DNA of 56,767 bases from Endomicrobiales bacterium (GCA_016930715.1 JAFGGC010000045.1:1-56767); one strand, 5' to 3'; counted from the first letter of the stretch, positions 1 to 8,219 are shown. The notes: generated by a model from the sequence alone, not told the origin. Program-made: numbers and translations.

Positions 1-140
1 CCGCGCGAAAGCTTGAACCGCGAGGGGCGGGTTGCGAGCGCCGAGCGTTAGCGAGGCGACTTGTAACCAAATCCCGTTGGCGGCGTTATTGAATACAAGA
101 TCCTACAAATATCTTTTTCCCATCGGTGAACAAGGCCAGT
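1..140. other. Intergenic sequence at window edge
   Basis: No gene is supported here. The first 60 bases are GC-rich with repeated GCGAG/GCGAGG words that resemble, loosely, the GCGAGGAA words seen in the intergenic repeats near 22.2 kb and 41-43 kb. The rest is the 3' flank of the interrupted gene that follows on the minus strand. Confidence 0.4.
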
Positions 141-920
141 TTATGCGGATGAGGGATTACCCTGCCGGCCTATCATATTTTCCAGTATGCTAATTTTACT
201 TCTCAAATAACTTAAATGTGCCTTCGTATTTTCTTCTTTTATGAGCGACAATAACAATCTGGTCAAATTCAAAAGAAGCGCGAAAAAGCACTGAGGTTGA
301 ATGGACCTGTGCTGCTGACCGATCGTTATTCCCCGCGTAAAACCTTCGCGTATGAAATAGTCCTCTTCGTTTTTCTTATAGTTTATTAATTCCGATCTTT
401 TCAAAAGCGACTTAATAAAACCTCTTTTTTCAGCGTTGTCGACCTTGAATTCGTTGTATAAAGGGCAGAAATACGTTATCCCGTATTTGCGGTACACTTC
501 CTTAATTTCGCTGATAAAATCTTCTCTCTGCTCCAGCGCATGCCCCGCCTGAGCCAGATTGTTCCCGTCGGCAACATGCTTAATCTGATTTTCAAGACAA
601 TACTTAATTGTTTCAAAATGCATGCCGACTTTGCATCCCATACACCAAGAATATTAAAATCCGAACCGCGCGTTATCCGAACAGACATTCAAAATATTAC
701 CGCGAAGCTCATCAATTGTGCCTTTGGCATCAATAAATTCATGGCGTATTTTTCCCGGGTACTTTTGCCTTAACACGCCAGCGTTTATCAAGGCCTGTCT
801 ATTAAACAAAGACAGCGGGACTATATGAGTGAGCAGATGCACTTCGCTGTATTCCTGCTGGATCCTGCCCACGAGATAAGTTGAATCGAAACCGCCTGAA
901 TATAATACAGCGACTTTCAC
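141..920 (-). pseudogene. PP-loop ATPase (QueC/ExsB-like), interrupted by an in-frame stop
   Basis: The N-terminal part reads as a PP-loop (adenine nucleotide alpha hydrolase) protein: a beta strand followed by SGGFDSTYL, the SGGxDS ATP-pyrophosphatase loop. Such enzymes adenylate a substrate, as in QueC, TilS and ThiI. The reading frame is stopped by TAA at 654-656 and then continues in exactly the same frame for 170 codons, with a Cys motif (YSWCMGCK) directly after the stop and a helix-rich tail. The continuity of frame and plausible sequence on both sides show one gene with a nonsense codon, not two genes. I prefer GTG at 920 as start, with GAAGGG about 8 bases upstream, over a TTG at 953 without a ribosome site. 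The downstream half is AT-richer than neighbouring genes, suggesting acquired DNA. The substrate cannot be told. A sequencing error at the TAA is an alternative. Confidence 0.65.
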
Positions 921-968
921 TAATTCTGCCCTTCGCGCGCCGAAACAATTCAATACAGCAGCAAAACC

Positions 969-2075
969 TCAAGTCAAGAGCTTGTCTATCTTGTCCGGAA
1001 TGCTTTCCCTGGCGTCCCTGTCGTGAGAAGACGCGAGTTTTGATTCGAAATTCTCAAAACGTTTTAAAGCCTCGTCGTATTTCGCCTTGCTCGAGGTTAT
1101 GTGCTTTCCAAGCACCTCAAAATCGCCCTTGAACTTTTCAAGGTCTATCCTGAGGCGGGCCAGGTGCTGTATTATCTCTTTCGCGCCTTTTTCGATCTTC
1201 ATTCCTTTAAGGCCAAGCGCTATCGCACGCAAGTAAGCGTAAAAAGAATTCGGCGAAACAGGGACGACCTTTTTTAAAAGCGCGTACGCCGCGATATCCT
1301 GTTCGCCCACGGAAAAATCATCCTTCGCTATTATTTCATAATAAACGTTCTCCGCCGGGATATACATAAGCGCGAAATCGAAAGTGCCCTCATCGGGGAG
1401 TATGTACTTGGACGAAATCGCGTCGATATGCTTTTTGACGTCGGAAACAAATTTTTTCTTGAACGCCTTTTTGTCTTCTTCGTTTTCGGTTTCTATAGTG
1501 CGTTTAAAATTTTCCAAAGGAAATTTCGCGTCTACCGGCACAAGCCCGGATTCAAGCTTTATCACCGCGTCAACTGTTTCGCCCGATTTGAATTTCGCCT
1601 GAAGAGAAAAATGCTCCTTGGGGAGCACCTGCGCCAGTAGATCCCCAAGAAGAAGTTCTCCGAAACCGCCGCGTGTTTTGGGCGCGCTCAATATCTCCTG
1701 AAGGCCGGAGATGTCCTTACCCACTTCAAGAATTCTCTGTGAAGCTTCAGCCAGAGAACCTATCCCCTTTTGAACGTCCGCAAAGGCCCTCGCCGCGCTG
1801 TCGAGCCTTTCTCCCACATTCTTCTGGCTCTGGCCCATCTGGACCGACATACTGCCCAGCTGCGAGTTTACCTGCTCGATTATGGAAACCAGCTGTTTAT
1901 TGACGGTTTCCGTGTTGTTCTTGAGGCTCTCCGCGAGCTGGGCGCGCAGCGAATCCATTTGCTGCTGCACGAGAAGCAGGGATTCCTGCCGCTGCGGCTG
2001 TTTCTTCAGCGCCCAAACAACGGCCGCGGACGCGGCAACTACCACCAGCAGTACAATAATCGTTTCAAAAGACAT
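969..2075 (-). CDS. rmuC: DNA recombination protein RmuC
   Basis: RmuC-family protein of 368 residues. One N-terminal transmembrane helix (about residues 4-22) is followed by a long coiled coil (about 30-150) and then the conserved RmuC nuclease-like core, recognisable from TRGGFGELLLGDLL near 135-150 and VPVDAKFPLENF near 178-190. In E. coli RmuC limits sequence inversions between short inverted repeats; the core belongs to the PD-(D/E)XK-like fold, and the biochemical activity is not well settled. The start is ATG with the hydrophobic segment immediately after it. The secreted-protein gene lies 9 bases upstream on the same strand, so the two are probably cotranscribed. A role in processing inverted repeats is interesting given how many this window contains, but that link is inference. 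Confidence 0.9.
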   Translation of the reverse strand: MSFETIIVLLVVVAASAAVVWALKKQPQRQESLLLVQQQMDSLRAQLAESLKNNTETVNKQLVSIIEQVNSQLGSMSVQMGQSQKNVGERLDSAARAFADVQKGIGSLAEASQRILEVGKDISGLQEILSAPKTRGGFGELLLGDLLAQVLPKEHFSLQAKFKSGETVDAVIKLESGLVPVDAKFPLENFKRTIETENEEDKKAFKKKFVSDVKKHIDAISSKYILPDEGTFDFALMYIPAENVYYEIIAKDDFSVGEQDIAAYALLKKVVPVSPNSFYAYLRAIALGLKGMKIEKGAKEIIQHLARLRIDLEKFKGDFEVLGKHITSSKAKYDEALKRFENFESKLASSHDRDARESIPDKIDKLLT

Positions 2076-2084
2076 ATTTTTGTA

Positions 2085-2948
2085 TCAATAAAGATTTTCA
2101 AGGAACGCCTCGGCGTCCCGCTGGAGTATCCTTATCGCCTCCACGACGAACCACTCTTCCCTTTTATTCTTGCGTATGTTGTTTATGTTCGAAAAAAACA
2201 GCTCCTGCTTGCTCAGGATGTGCGGATAATCGTGAGGGTTCTCGATGAAAAAATCGGCGAACCATTCGCGTATGTCGTTCTCGTTCCTTAACTGGTATTT
2301 CAGGTTTTCCGCCTCCAGCCTGTTGATGAATATCCTCAATATCACCTTCGCGTTCGACGTTTCCCGGTTCGAGAGGGCCCTGTCGAGCTGCATCAGGCCC
2401 TTGACGAGCTCCTTGCCGAGCTTCCTGTCGAACTTCGTCCTCTTTAGCGTTATCTCGAGCTCCCTTTTTAGCAGGTCAACGTCTATGTTCTTGCCGATAT
2501 TCGGCCGACCGCCATTCACTGAATCAAAAAAGACGTATCCCTCCTGCGTGTCCCCCCTCAGCGCGAGCCCCGCTATCTCGTTTGAGATGAATTCGTCTTT
2601 CCAGGTCATATCCACCTTTATGCGGTATATGCCGTTCTCACTGGCGCTTATCGTGAAATTATACGAATCGTGCGGCGGATTAATCAGAACAAGGTTCTTG
2701 GACCTGGGCATGTTGCCCAAGCCTTCCTCAACGTAACAGCTGTTCGAAAACTCGTTGTAAATCCTATTGCTTTTCCTATCGTAGCCCGCGCGCCTGCCAA
2801 GGGAATTCCGTATCAATATTTCTATGAAAGGCCCTCTCTCGAAAGGCGGGTCAAAACGGGTGGCGCCGCCGTATATCTCCATTCCCCCGCTGGCGAATAC
2901 GGACACAAAAAAGAAAAGAATGAAAAAAGCAGATAAAATTAAGCGCAT
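2085..2948 (-). CDS. Secreted protein, FIMAH-like C-terminal helices, unknown function
   Basis: Predicted exported protein of 287 residues. I place the start at ATG 2948 because it is followed at once by a signal peptide (MRLILSAFFILFFFVSVFASG) and preceded by GAGGACG; the frame is open further upstream to 3011 but that extension is hydrophilic and unlikely. After the signal there is a region of probable beta structure (about residues 20-150). Then comes a helical segment (about 165-225) with the spacing of FIMAH-type domains, including ILRIFINRLEAE near its end. The C-terminal 60 residues are charged and helical. I do not recognise a full-length family. It is divergent from the methionine synthase locus and shares a 9-base gap with rmuC downstream. 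Confidence 0.7.
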   Translation of the reverse strand: MRLILSAFFILFFFVSVFASGGMEIYGGATRFDPPFERGPFIEILIRNSLGRRAGYDRKSNRIYNEFSNSCYVEEGLGNMPRSKNLVLINPPHDSYNFTISASENGIYRIKVDMTWKDEFISNEIAGLALRGDTQEGYVFFDSVNGGRPNIGKNIDVDLLKRELEITLKRTKFDRKLGKELVKGLMQLDRALSNRETSNAKVILRIFINRLEAENLKYQLRNENDIREWFADFFIENPHDYPHILSKQELFFSNINNIRKNKREEWFVVEAIRILQRDAEAFLENLY

Positions 2949-3037
2949 TTTTGCACAACGTCCTCTGCCCCGATAACTATTAAATCTATCATAATCGGAA
3001 AGATTTTTCAATCACCCGGGCAACTTAATAAACACCC

Positions 3038-3066
3038 TTGCTAATCAATGTATTTTATGATATATT
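3038..3066 (+). promoter_or_regulatory. Predicted sigma70-type promoter for the metH locus
   Basis: TTGCTA at 3038-3043, a 17-base spacer and TATATT at 3061-3066. Initiation near 3073 would leave only about six bases before the ATG at 3079, so the message would be nearly leaderless. There is no room for a cobalamin or SAM riboswitch, which often controls this gene family. Confidence 0.55.
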
Positions 3067-3078
3067 TTCATAGCGCCC

Positions 3079-3702
3079 ATGAACATAAACCCGGTACAAT
3101 TCGCCAACCTTGAAATACCCAGAAAAAAAGTGCTCTTGCGGCTCGGTTTTTCGGCCGCAAGCACCAGGCCCGATGAAAAGACCGATGAGCTCATCGCGGA
3201 AAGCATAGAAACGGCAAAAAAGCTGATCGTTCCGCGGCAGGTCGTCGCTTTTTCCGCAGTCAAGAAAGAGGGCGGGCAGGGGCTCCGGCTTGAGCCTGGC
3301 TTCAAAATAACAAGCAAAGACATAGCGAAATTGCTCGATAACTGCGAGACCGCGTATGGTTTTGCCGTTACCATAGGAAACAAAATAGAGGAAAAACGCG
3401 ACCTTCACGTCCAAGAAAAGGAAACCACGCGCGCGCTTGTTATGGATGCCATCGGCTCCGTAATGGCGGAGGAACTTGCCGAAATAACCCACAGCCAGAT
3501 AAGACAGGAAACGAAGCCAAAAGGCCTTTTCGCCACGAGACGCTTTTCGCCCGGTTACGGCGACTGGCCGTTGAGCGCTCAAAAGGATTTCCTCGCGTGG
3601 CTCGGGGCGGAATCAATAGGGATAAAACTGACCGATAACTTTCAAATGCTCCCGGAGAAATCAGTCTCAGCCATACTCGGGCTTGCCAGGGAACAAAAAT
3701 GA
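3079..3702 (+). CDS. Methionine synthase reactivation-domain protein (stand-alone)
   Basis: 207-residue protein matching the AdoMet-binding reactivation module that forms the C-terminus of E. coli MetH. The diagnostic motif RFSPGYGDWPL is at about residues 155-165, and ends with a helix typical of the module. In full-length MetH this domain binds S-adenosylmethionine and allows reductive methylation of inactive cob(II)alamin. Here it is a separate gene whose stop overlaps the start of metH (ATGA, 3699-3702). The coupling argues that the two products form one enzyme in trans, as is known for Thermotoga-type methionine synthases. No reductase partner is visible in the window. The start lacks a strong Shine-Dalgarno sequence, consistent with the near-leaderless promoter upstream. 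Confidence 0.88.
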   Translation: MNINPVQFANLEIPRKKVLLRLGFSAASTRPDEKTDELIAESIETAKKLIVPRQVVAFSAVKKEGGQGLRLEPGFKITSKDIAKLLDNCETAYGFAVTIGNKIEEKRDLHVQEKETTRALVMDAIGSVMAEELAEITHSQIRQETKPKGLFATRRFSPGYGDWPLSAQKDFLAWLGAESIGIKLTDNFQMLPEKSVSAILGLAREQK

Positions 3703-6137
3703 ATAAAACCGACTTTAGAAAACTCGTATCCGAAAGGATACTCATCCTTGACGGCGCAATGGGAACCGAGCTGCAGAAGCGCGGTTTCCTGAAAGGGGTG
3801 AACGCCCCCGAAGAACTGAACGTCAAGTTCCCCGAACGCATACAGGAAATACAGAAGGACTATTTCGAAGCCGGTTCTGATATCGTTATCGCGAATACTT
3901 TCGGCGCCAACCGCCACAAACTGGCCGATTACGGACTTGAAAATAGGGTCGAAGAACTGAACGTCAGGGGAATAGAGATATCCAGGCAGTCCGCGAAAAA
4001 ATACAACGGCCTTGTCGCGGGCGACATTGGCCCCGTCGGGGCGTACCTCGCGCCTCTCGGAAAAGTCGCGTTCGACGAAGCTTATGAAATCTTTTCGGAA
4101 CAGGCAAAAGCCCTGCAAAAAGCCGGAGCGGACCTCATAATAATAGAAACAATGGCCGAGATCCGCGAGGTCAAAGCGGCGCTTCTCGCTTCAAAAGACA
4201 ATTTCAGCGGGCCTGTCGCGGTCCAGATGACCTTCACCGAAGACGGAACGGCCGTAACCGGTACCGACGTCCTCGCTTTCCTTTCTGTCGCCGAAGCGAT
4301 GGGCGCCGACGCCGTGGGGATGAACTGTTCAGTCGGCCCGAAAGCCCTCGCGAAGCTGGCGAAGATACTGTGCGAAAACACATCCCTGCCGGTTTCCTTC
4401 AAACCTAACGCCGGAATGCCGAAACTCGTTAACCGCGAAACTGTATTCCCCGGAACCCCTGAGGAATTCGCCGAAGCTGGAAAACTCGCCTGCTCCTACG
4501 GCGTTAACCTCATCGGCGGATGCTGCGGCACGGGCCCGGATTTTATAAGGGCGCTTGCAAAGCAGGTAAAAGGCGGCAAGCCCGTTTCAAGAAAACCAAA
4601 AGAAAAGTTTTTTCTTTCGTCGCGCACCAAAGCGATTGACATCGCCTCCGTGAAGGATTTCATAAAAATCGGCGAGCGGATAAACCCGACCAACAGGAAG
4701 AAGTTCCAGGAAGAGCTTCTTTCCGGGAACTTTACCACGCTGAGACGCGAGGCAAAAGAGCAGGTGAAATCAGGCGCCGCGATACTCGACATAAACCTCG
4801 GCCTTCCTGGCGCCGACGAAAAGACGCTTATGTCGAAAGCGGTCGAAGAGATACAGGAGGTCGTGTCGGTGCCATTGTGCCTTGATTCAAGCTCCGTCGA
4901 AACGCTTGAAGCGGGCCTCAAGGCGTGCGCAGGCAAATGCCTGATAAACTCGGTCAACGGCGAGAAGGAAAAGCTCGAGAAAATCATCCCCCTTGCCAAA
5001 AGGTACGGCGCGGGGCTTATCGGACTTGTGACCGACGAAAAAGGCATACCGAAGACGGCGGGTGAGCGCCTTGAGATAGCTAAACGCATTATCGAATACG
5101 CTCAGGAACACGGAATTCCATCATCAGAAATTGTTATTGATTATCTAACTTTAGCTGCTAGTGCTATGCCAGGCGCCATAAAGGAAACACTTGCTGCAAT
5201 TAAAGAATCTAAACAAAAATGGCCAAATGTAAAAACCGTTTTAGGCATTTCAAATGTTTCCTTTGGGTTGCCAAGCCGACAAATATTAAACGCAACATTT
5301 CTGAATATAGCTAAAGAAGAAGGACTTGACATGGCAATTCTTGATCCTTATGCACAAATGTCATTGACAATAAATCCTATCGCTAAAGACCTACTGCTTG
5401 GTGAAGTAAGGGCTGGCAGTTCAGCGCCAAAGGACTCATTAGATAAATTTATCCAAGAGTATGGCTACAATCCCCAGAAACCAATAGCTAAAAAACAGGT
5501 TGAGCTAAATTCTGATGAAAAACTGTACTCTTCTGTCGTTGAAGGTAATAAAGAGGAGATAAAAAAAGATGTGGAAATGGTCTTAAAAAATGGAAAACCT
5601 CCACTTTCTATAGCGAATGACATACTAATCGCGGCGTTAAACGAAGTCGGGGCTAAATTCAACTCGAAGGAATACTTCCTGCCGCAGGTCATCCGCTCGG
5701 CTGAGGCCGCCCAATCGGCGTTCGAAGTGATAAAACCGCTGTTAAAAAAAGATGGTTCGGCAAGCTCGCCATATAAAATCGTCCTTGCCACCGTCCAGGG
5801 CGACGTCCACGACATAGGAAAGAACATCGTCGCGGCTGTCCTCGAGAGCCACGGATGGGAAGTAATAGACCTCGGCAAGAACGTCGGCGCGAAAGCAATC
5901 GTCGATGCCGCCAAAAAAGAGAATGCCCCGCTCATCGGCCTGTCGGCCCTGATGACGACCACAATGATAGAGATGGAAAAAGTGGTAAAGGAAAGGGACG
6001 CCGCGAAAATTTCGGCGAAGATAATCGTCGGCGGCGCGCCCGTGACCGAAAAATACGCCAAAGAAATAGGCGCGGACGGCTACGGCAAAGACGCCGTCGA
6101 AGCGGCCAAGACCGCATCCAAGCTCGCTAAGCTGTAA
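3699..6137 (+). CDS. metH: Cobalamin-dependent methionine synthase, lacking activation domain
   Basis: 812 residues. It transfers the methyl group of 5-methyltetrahydrofolate to homocysteine through methylcobalamin. Domains in order: homocysteine-binding barrel (about 1-290) with zinc cysteines at C210 and C275-C276; pterin-binding barrel (about 320-590); four-helix cobalamin cap (about 600-690); Rossmann cobalamin domain (about 695-812) with DVHDIG at 702-707, His704 being the cobalt ligand. The usual C-terminal reactivation domain is absent and encoded just upstream. A striking oddity is base composition: from about 5115 to 5635 (residues about 473-644) the gene turns AT-rich, with A/T-ending codons, and then returns sharply to GC-rich usage without breaking the frame. 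This looks like a recombined segment. Convergent with obg. Confidence 0.95.
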   Translation: MNKTDFRKLVSERILILDGAMGTELQKRGFLKGVNAPEELNVKFPERIQEIQKDYFEAGSDIVIANTFGANRHKLADYGLENRVEELNVRGIEISRQSAKKYNGLVAGDIGPVGAYLAPLGKVAFDEAYEIFSEQAKALQKAGADLIIIETMAEIREVKAALLASKDNFSGPVAVQMTFTEDGTAVTGTDVLAFLSVAEAMGADAVGMNCSVGPKALAKLAKILCENTSLPVSFKPNAGMPKLVNRETVFPGTPEEFAEAGKLACSYGVNLIGGCCGTGPDFIRALAKQVKGGKPVSRKPKEKFFLSSRTKAIDIASVKDFIKIGERINPTNRKKFQEELLSGNFTTLRREAKEQVKSGAAILDINLGLPGADEKTLMSKAVEEIQEVVSVPLCLDSSSVETLEAGLKACAGKCLINSVNGEKEKLEKIIPLAKRYGAGLIGLVTDEKGIPKTAGERLEIAKRIIEYAQEHGIPSSEIVIDYLTLAASAMPGAIKETLAAIKESKQKWPNVKTVLGISNVSFGLPSRQILNATFLNIAKEEGLDMAILDPYAQMSLTINPIAKDLLLGEVRAGSSAPKDSLDKFIQEYGYNPQKPIAKKQVELNSDEKLYSSVVEGNKEEIKKDVEMVLKNGKPPLSIANDILIAALNEVGAKFNSKEYFLPQVIRSAEAAQSAFEVIKPLLKKDGSASSPYKIVLATVQGDVHDIGKNIVAAVLESHGWEVIDLGKNVGAKAIVDAAKKENAPLIGLSALMTTTMIEMEKVVKERDAAKISAKIIVGGAPVTEKYAKEIGADGYGKDAVEAAKTASKLAKL
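5115..5635 (+). other. AT-rich mosaic patch within metH
   Basis: By my hand count, 5161-5640 is about 38% GC, whereas the 60-base lines at 5041, 5641 and 5761 are about 52-57%. Codons in the patch prefer A/T endings (for example runs such as gct gct agt gct). The reading frame and domain structure are intact across both edges. The patch covers the end of the pterin barrel and much of the cobalamin cap. Confidence 0.75.
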
Positions 6138-6164
6138 TTGATTTTCCTTCCCGGGCAAATCGGA

Positions 6165-7418
6165 CTACTTCTGGTAGGTGAACTCCATGCCGCCGATCCT
6201 GACGCTGTCGCCTTCTTTAATGCCGTTCTCTTCAAGCGCCTGTTCGACGCCCATTTTCCTCAATATATTCTGAAACCGCCTCAGCGCCTCTTCGTTATCG
6301 AACATCGTCATCGAGGCGAGTTTTTCCACCTTCTTGCCCTTGACGACAAACGTCCCGCCGTCCTTTGAAATAGCGAACTCCGGCTCATATATGTATTTTT
6401 TAACCGGCTCCGGGGCCACGTCTTCGGCATCCGGCGCCGAGCCAAGGACTTTTGAAACCGCCCCTAAAAGTTCTTTGACTCCTTCGCCGGTCACGGCCGA
6501 GATCGGATATATATCGGTGCCCTTCATGTTTCTTTTAAACTGCGAAAGCATCGTTTTTGAATCTGTCAGGTCTGTCTTGTTAGCCGCGACTACCATAGGT
6601 TTTTTAAGCAGGCCTTTCGAGTGTTTTGACAGCTCCTGGTTTATCGCGCGGTAGTTCTGGTAAGCGGTCTTCTCGTCGAATCCGAAAAGGTCCACGATGT
6701 GAACGAGGACCTTCGTCCTCTGTATGTGCCTCAGGAATTCGTCCCCCAGCCCCTTGCCCTCGTGCGCGCCCTCTATCAGGCCCGGGATGTCCGCGACGAC
6801 GAAACTTTTTGATTCCCCGGCCCTCACGACGCCGAGGTTGGGCGAAAGCGTCGTGAACGGGTAATCGGCTATTTTGGGTTTTGCCGCGCTTATCCGCGAC
6901 AAGAGCGTCGATTTCCCGGCGTTCGGGAAACCTACGAGCCCCACGTCCGCTATGATTTTCAGCTCAAGCTCAAGGACGCATTCCTCGCCGGGCTCGCCTT
7001 TTTCGGCTATGCGCGGCGCCGTGTGCTTGCCTGTCTTGAATGACGCGTTGCCCCTTCCGCCGCGGCCGCCTTCGGCCGCGAGTATCTTCATTCCGTGCTC
7101 TTTCAGGTCGGCCAGCGCCTCCTTGTTCCTGTGAACCACCGTTCCCACCGGAACGTATATCACAAGGTCCTCGCCGCCTTTTCCGAACTTGTCCGAACCC
7201 TGGCCGTTTTGGCCGGGCTGGGCCTTGAAATGGGATTTCCTCGTGAAATCAAGAAGTGTCGAAAGATGGGAATCGGACTCGACGTAGATATCCCCTCCCT
7301 TTCCGCCGTTTCCGCCGTCGGGCCCGCCGAGGGGGACGTACTTTTCCCTCCTAAAAGAAATACAGCCGTCGCCACCGCGGCCGGCTGCAATGAAGATACG
7401 CGCTTTGTCTATAAACAT
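6165..7418 (-). CDS. obgE: GTPase Obg
   Basis: 417 residues. Obg is an essential GTPase that binds the large ribosomal subunit and links ribosome assembly to growth state. Visible parts are the glycine-rich Obg fold (about 1-158, many GGRGG-type turns), the G domain (about 160-335) with GFPNAGKST for the P-loop, DIPGLIEGAHEGKGLG for switch II and NKTD for base recognition, and a C-terminal OCT domain (about 345-417). The length is typical for versions with OCT. It is the last gene of the conserved rplU-rpmA-obg group on the minus strand. An inverted repeat lies between rpmA and this gene, so the transcript can fold just before the start. Convergent with metH. Confidence 0.95.
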   Translation of the reverse strand: MFIDKARIFIAAGRGGDGCISFRREKYVPLGGPDGGNGGKGGDIYVESDSHLSTLLDFTRKSHFKAQPGQNGQGSDKFGKGGEDLVIYVPVGTVVHRNKEALADLKEHGMKILAAEGGRGGRGNASFKTGKHTAPRIAEKGEPGEECVLELELKIIADVGLVGFPNAGKSTLLSRISAAKPKIADYPFTTLSPNLGVVRAGESKSFVVADIPGLIEGAHEGKGLGDEFLRHIQRTKVLVHIVDLFGFDEKTAYQNYRAINQELSKHSKGLLKKPMVVAANKTDLTDSKTMLSQFKRNMKGTDIYPISAVTGEGVKELLGAVSKVLGSAPDAEDVAPEPVKKYIYEPEFAISKDGGTFVVKGKKVEKLASMTMFDNEEALRRFQNILRKMGVEQALEENGIKEGDSVRIGGMEFTYQK

Positions 7419-7426
7419 GATTTTTA

Positions 7427-7500
7427 GCGGATAGCGTATAGCGTTTAAAGTATAGTAAAAACCGAGTCCTTGAATTCCCTATCCGCTATACGCTATTCGC
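7427..7500. repeat. Inverted repeat in the rpmA-obg gap
   Basis: Arms at 7427-7443 and 7484-7500 pair over GCG(G/A)ATAGCGTATAGCG with one mismatch, around a 40-base loop. Each arm is itself built of two ATAGCG-type units. The repeat ends ten bases before the obg start, so in the transcript it would form a stem over the region upstream of the ribosome-binding site. Confidence 0.6.
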
Positions 7501-7512
7501 CAAACGCTGATT

Positions 7513-7779
7513 TTACGCTTTTGACTGCAGCGGCATTACGCTGACAAAACACCTATTGCCGGATTTGTGCGTGTATTTCACGATGCCGGATATCTTGGCG
7601 AACAAGGTGTTGTCCGAGCCCATTCCGACGTTCCTGCCGGGATGGACCTTCGTGCCGCACTGGCGCACTATTATGGAGCCAGCGTGTATCGCCTGATCGT
7701 TGTAGACCTTGACGCCTCTTCGCTGCCCCGCGGAATCGCGGCCGTTAGTAGTGGAACCTTGTGATTTAGTATGAGCCAT
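7513..7779 (-). CDS. rpmA: Ribosomal protein bL27
   Basis: 88-residue bL27, a component of the 50S subunit whose N-terminus reaches the peptidyl transferase centre. It begins [20 protein letters not shown], directly with the mature-type N-terminus and without the cleaved leader of Firmicutes bL27. The core [19 protein letters not shown] is typical. A strong GGAGGAGG ribosome site lies about seven bases before the ATG. It sits between rplU and obg in the standard order. Confidence 0.96.
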   Translation of the reverse strand: MAHTKSQGSTTNGRDSAGQRRGVKVYNDQAIHAGSIIVRQCGTKVHPGRNVGMGSDNTLFAKISGIVKYTHKSGNRCFVSVMPLQSKA

Positions 7780-7791
7780 TTGTATCCTCCT

Positions 7792-7832
7792 CCGCCGCCG
7801 TCGGCGGAACCCGCCGAAGCTTCAGCGGCGGG
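7792..7832. repeat. GC-rich palindromic repeat between rplU and rpmA
   Basis: Two adjacent small hairpins: 7792-7807 (CCGCCG/CGGCGG) and 7810-7832 (CCCGCCG/CGGCGGG). Similar CCGCC/GGCGG hairpins occur at 22395-22426, 23043-23055 and 40380-40419, suggesting a short palindromic repeat family placed at gene boundaries. Confidence 0.55.
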
Positions 7833-7849
7833 CGATCTGCATTTATGTG

Positions 7850-8170
7850 TTATTTACCCTGGATTTTCTTGACCTTTATCTCGGTGAGAAACTGCCTGTG
7901 CCCCTGGGTTTTCTTGTATCCTTTTTTAGAGCGTTTCTTGAAAACTATTATCTTGGGCCCGCGCGTCTGGTCCACTACCTCGGCAAGCACCTTCGCCCCC
8001 TCAACGACCGGACGGCCTATGGTGGCCTTTTCGGCGTCGCCTATTATAAGCACTTTATCAAGAACTACCTCATCGCCTATATTCGCGGGAAGCTTTTCCA
8101 CGAGAAGGGTCATCCCTTCTTCAACGCGGTACTGCTTTCCCCCTGTTTGTATCACTGCGTACATTGACAT
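7850..8170 (-). CDS. rplU: Ribosomal protein bL21
   Basis: 106-residue bL21, a 23S rRNA-binding protein of the 50S subunit. It begins MSMYAVIQTGGKQYRVEEG and contains the conserved HRQFLTEIKVKKI near the C-terminus. AAAGGAG lies eight bases before the ATG. First gene of rplU-rpmA-obg. Its promoter overlaps that of the divergent aminotransferase gene, so initiation at the two may compete. Confidence 0.96.
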   Translation of the reverse strand: MSMYAVIQTGGKQYRVEEGMTLLVEKLPANIGDEVVLDKVLIIGDAEKATIGRPVVEGAKVLAEVVDQTRGPKIIVFKKRSKKGYKKTQGHRQFLTEIKVKKIQGK

Positions 8171-8192
8171 ACTCCTTTCTAGAGTGTATAAT
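8164..8192 (+). promoter_or_regulatory. Consensus sigma70-type promoter for the aminotransferase
   Basis: TTGACA at 8164-8169, exactly 17 bases, TATAAT at 8187-8192: a perfect consensus match. The -35 hexamer overlaps the rplU start codon on the other strand, and the -10 overlaps the -10 of the rplU promoter by two bases. Confidence 0.75.
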
Positions 8193-8219
8193 ATTACACA
8201 AATTTTCAGGATTTGTCAA
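8191..8219 (-). promoter_or_regulatory. Predicted promoter for rplU-rpmA-obg
   Basis: On the minus strand, TTGACA at 8219-8214, 17 bases, TAATAT at 8196-8191. It overlaps the opposing plus-strand promoter, so both cannot be occupied at once. Confidence 0.6.

Noticed and set aside
654-656. Programmed stop-codon readthrough or alternative genetic code at the PP-loop gene
   Set aside because: TAA ends many normal genes here, selenocysteine uses TGA and pyrrolysine TAG; a nonsense mutation or sequencing error is simpler.
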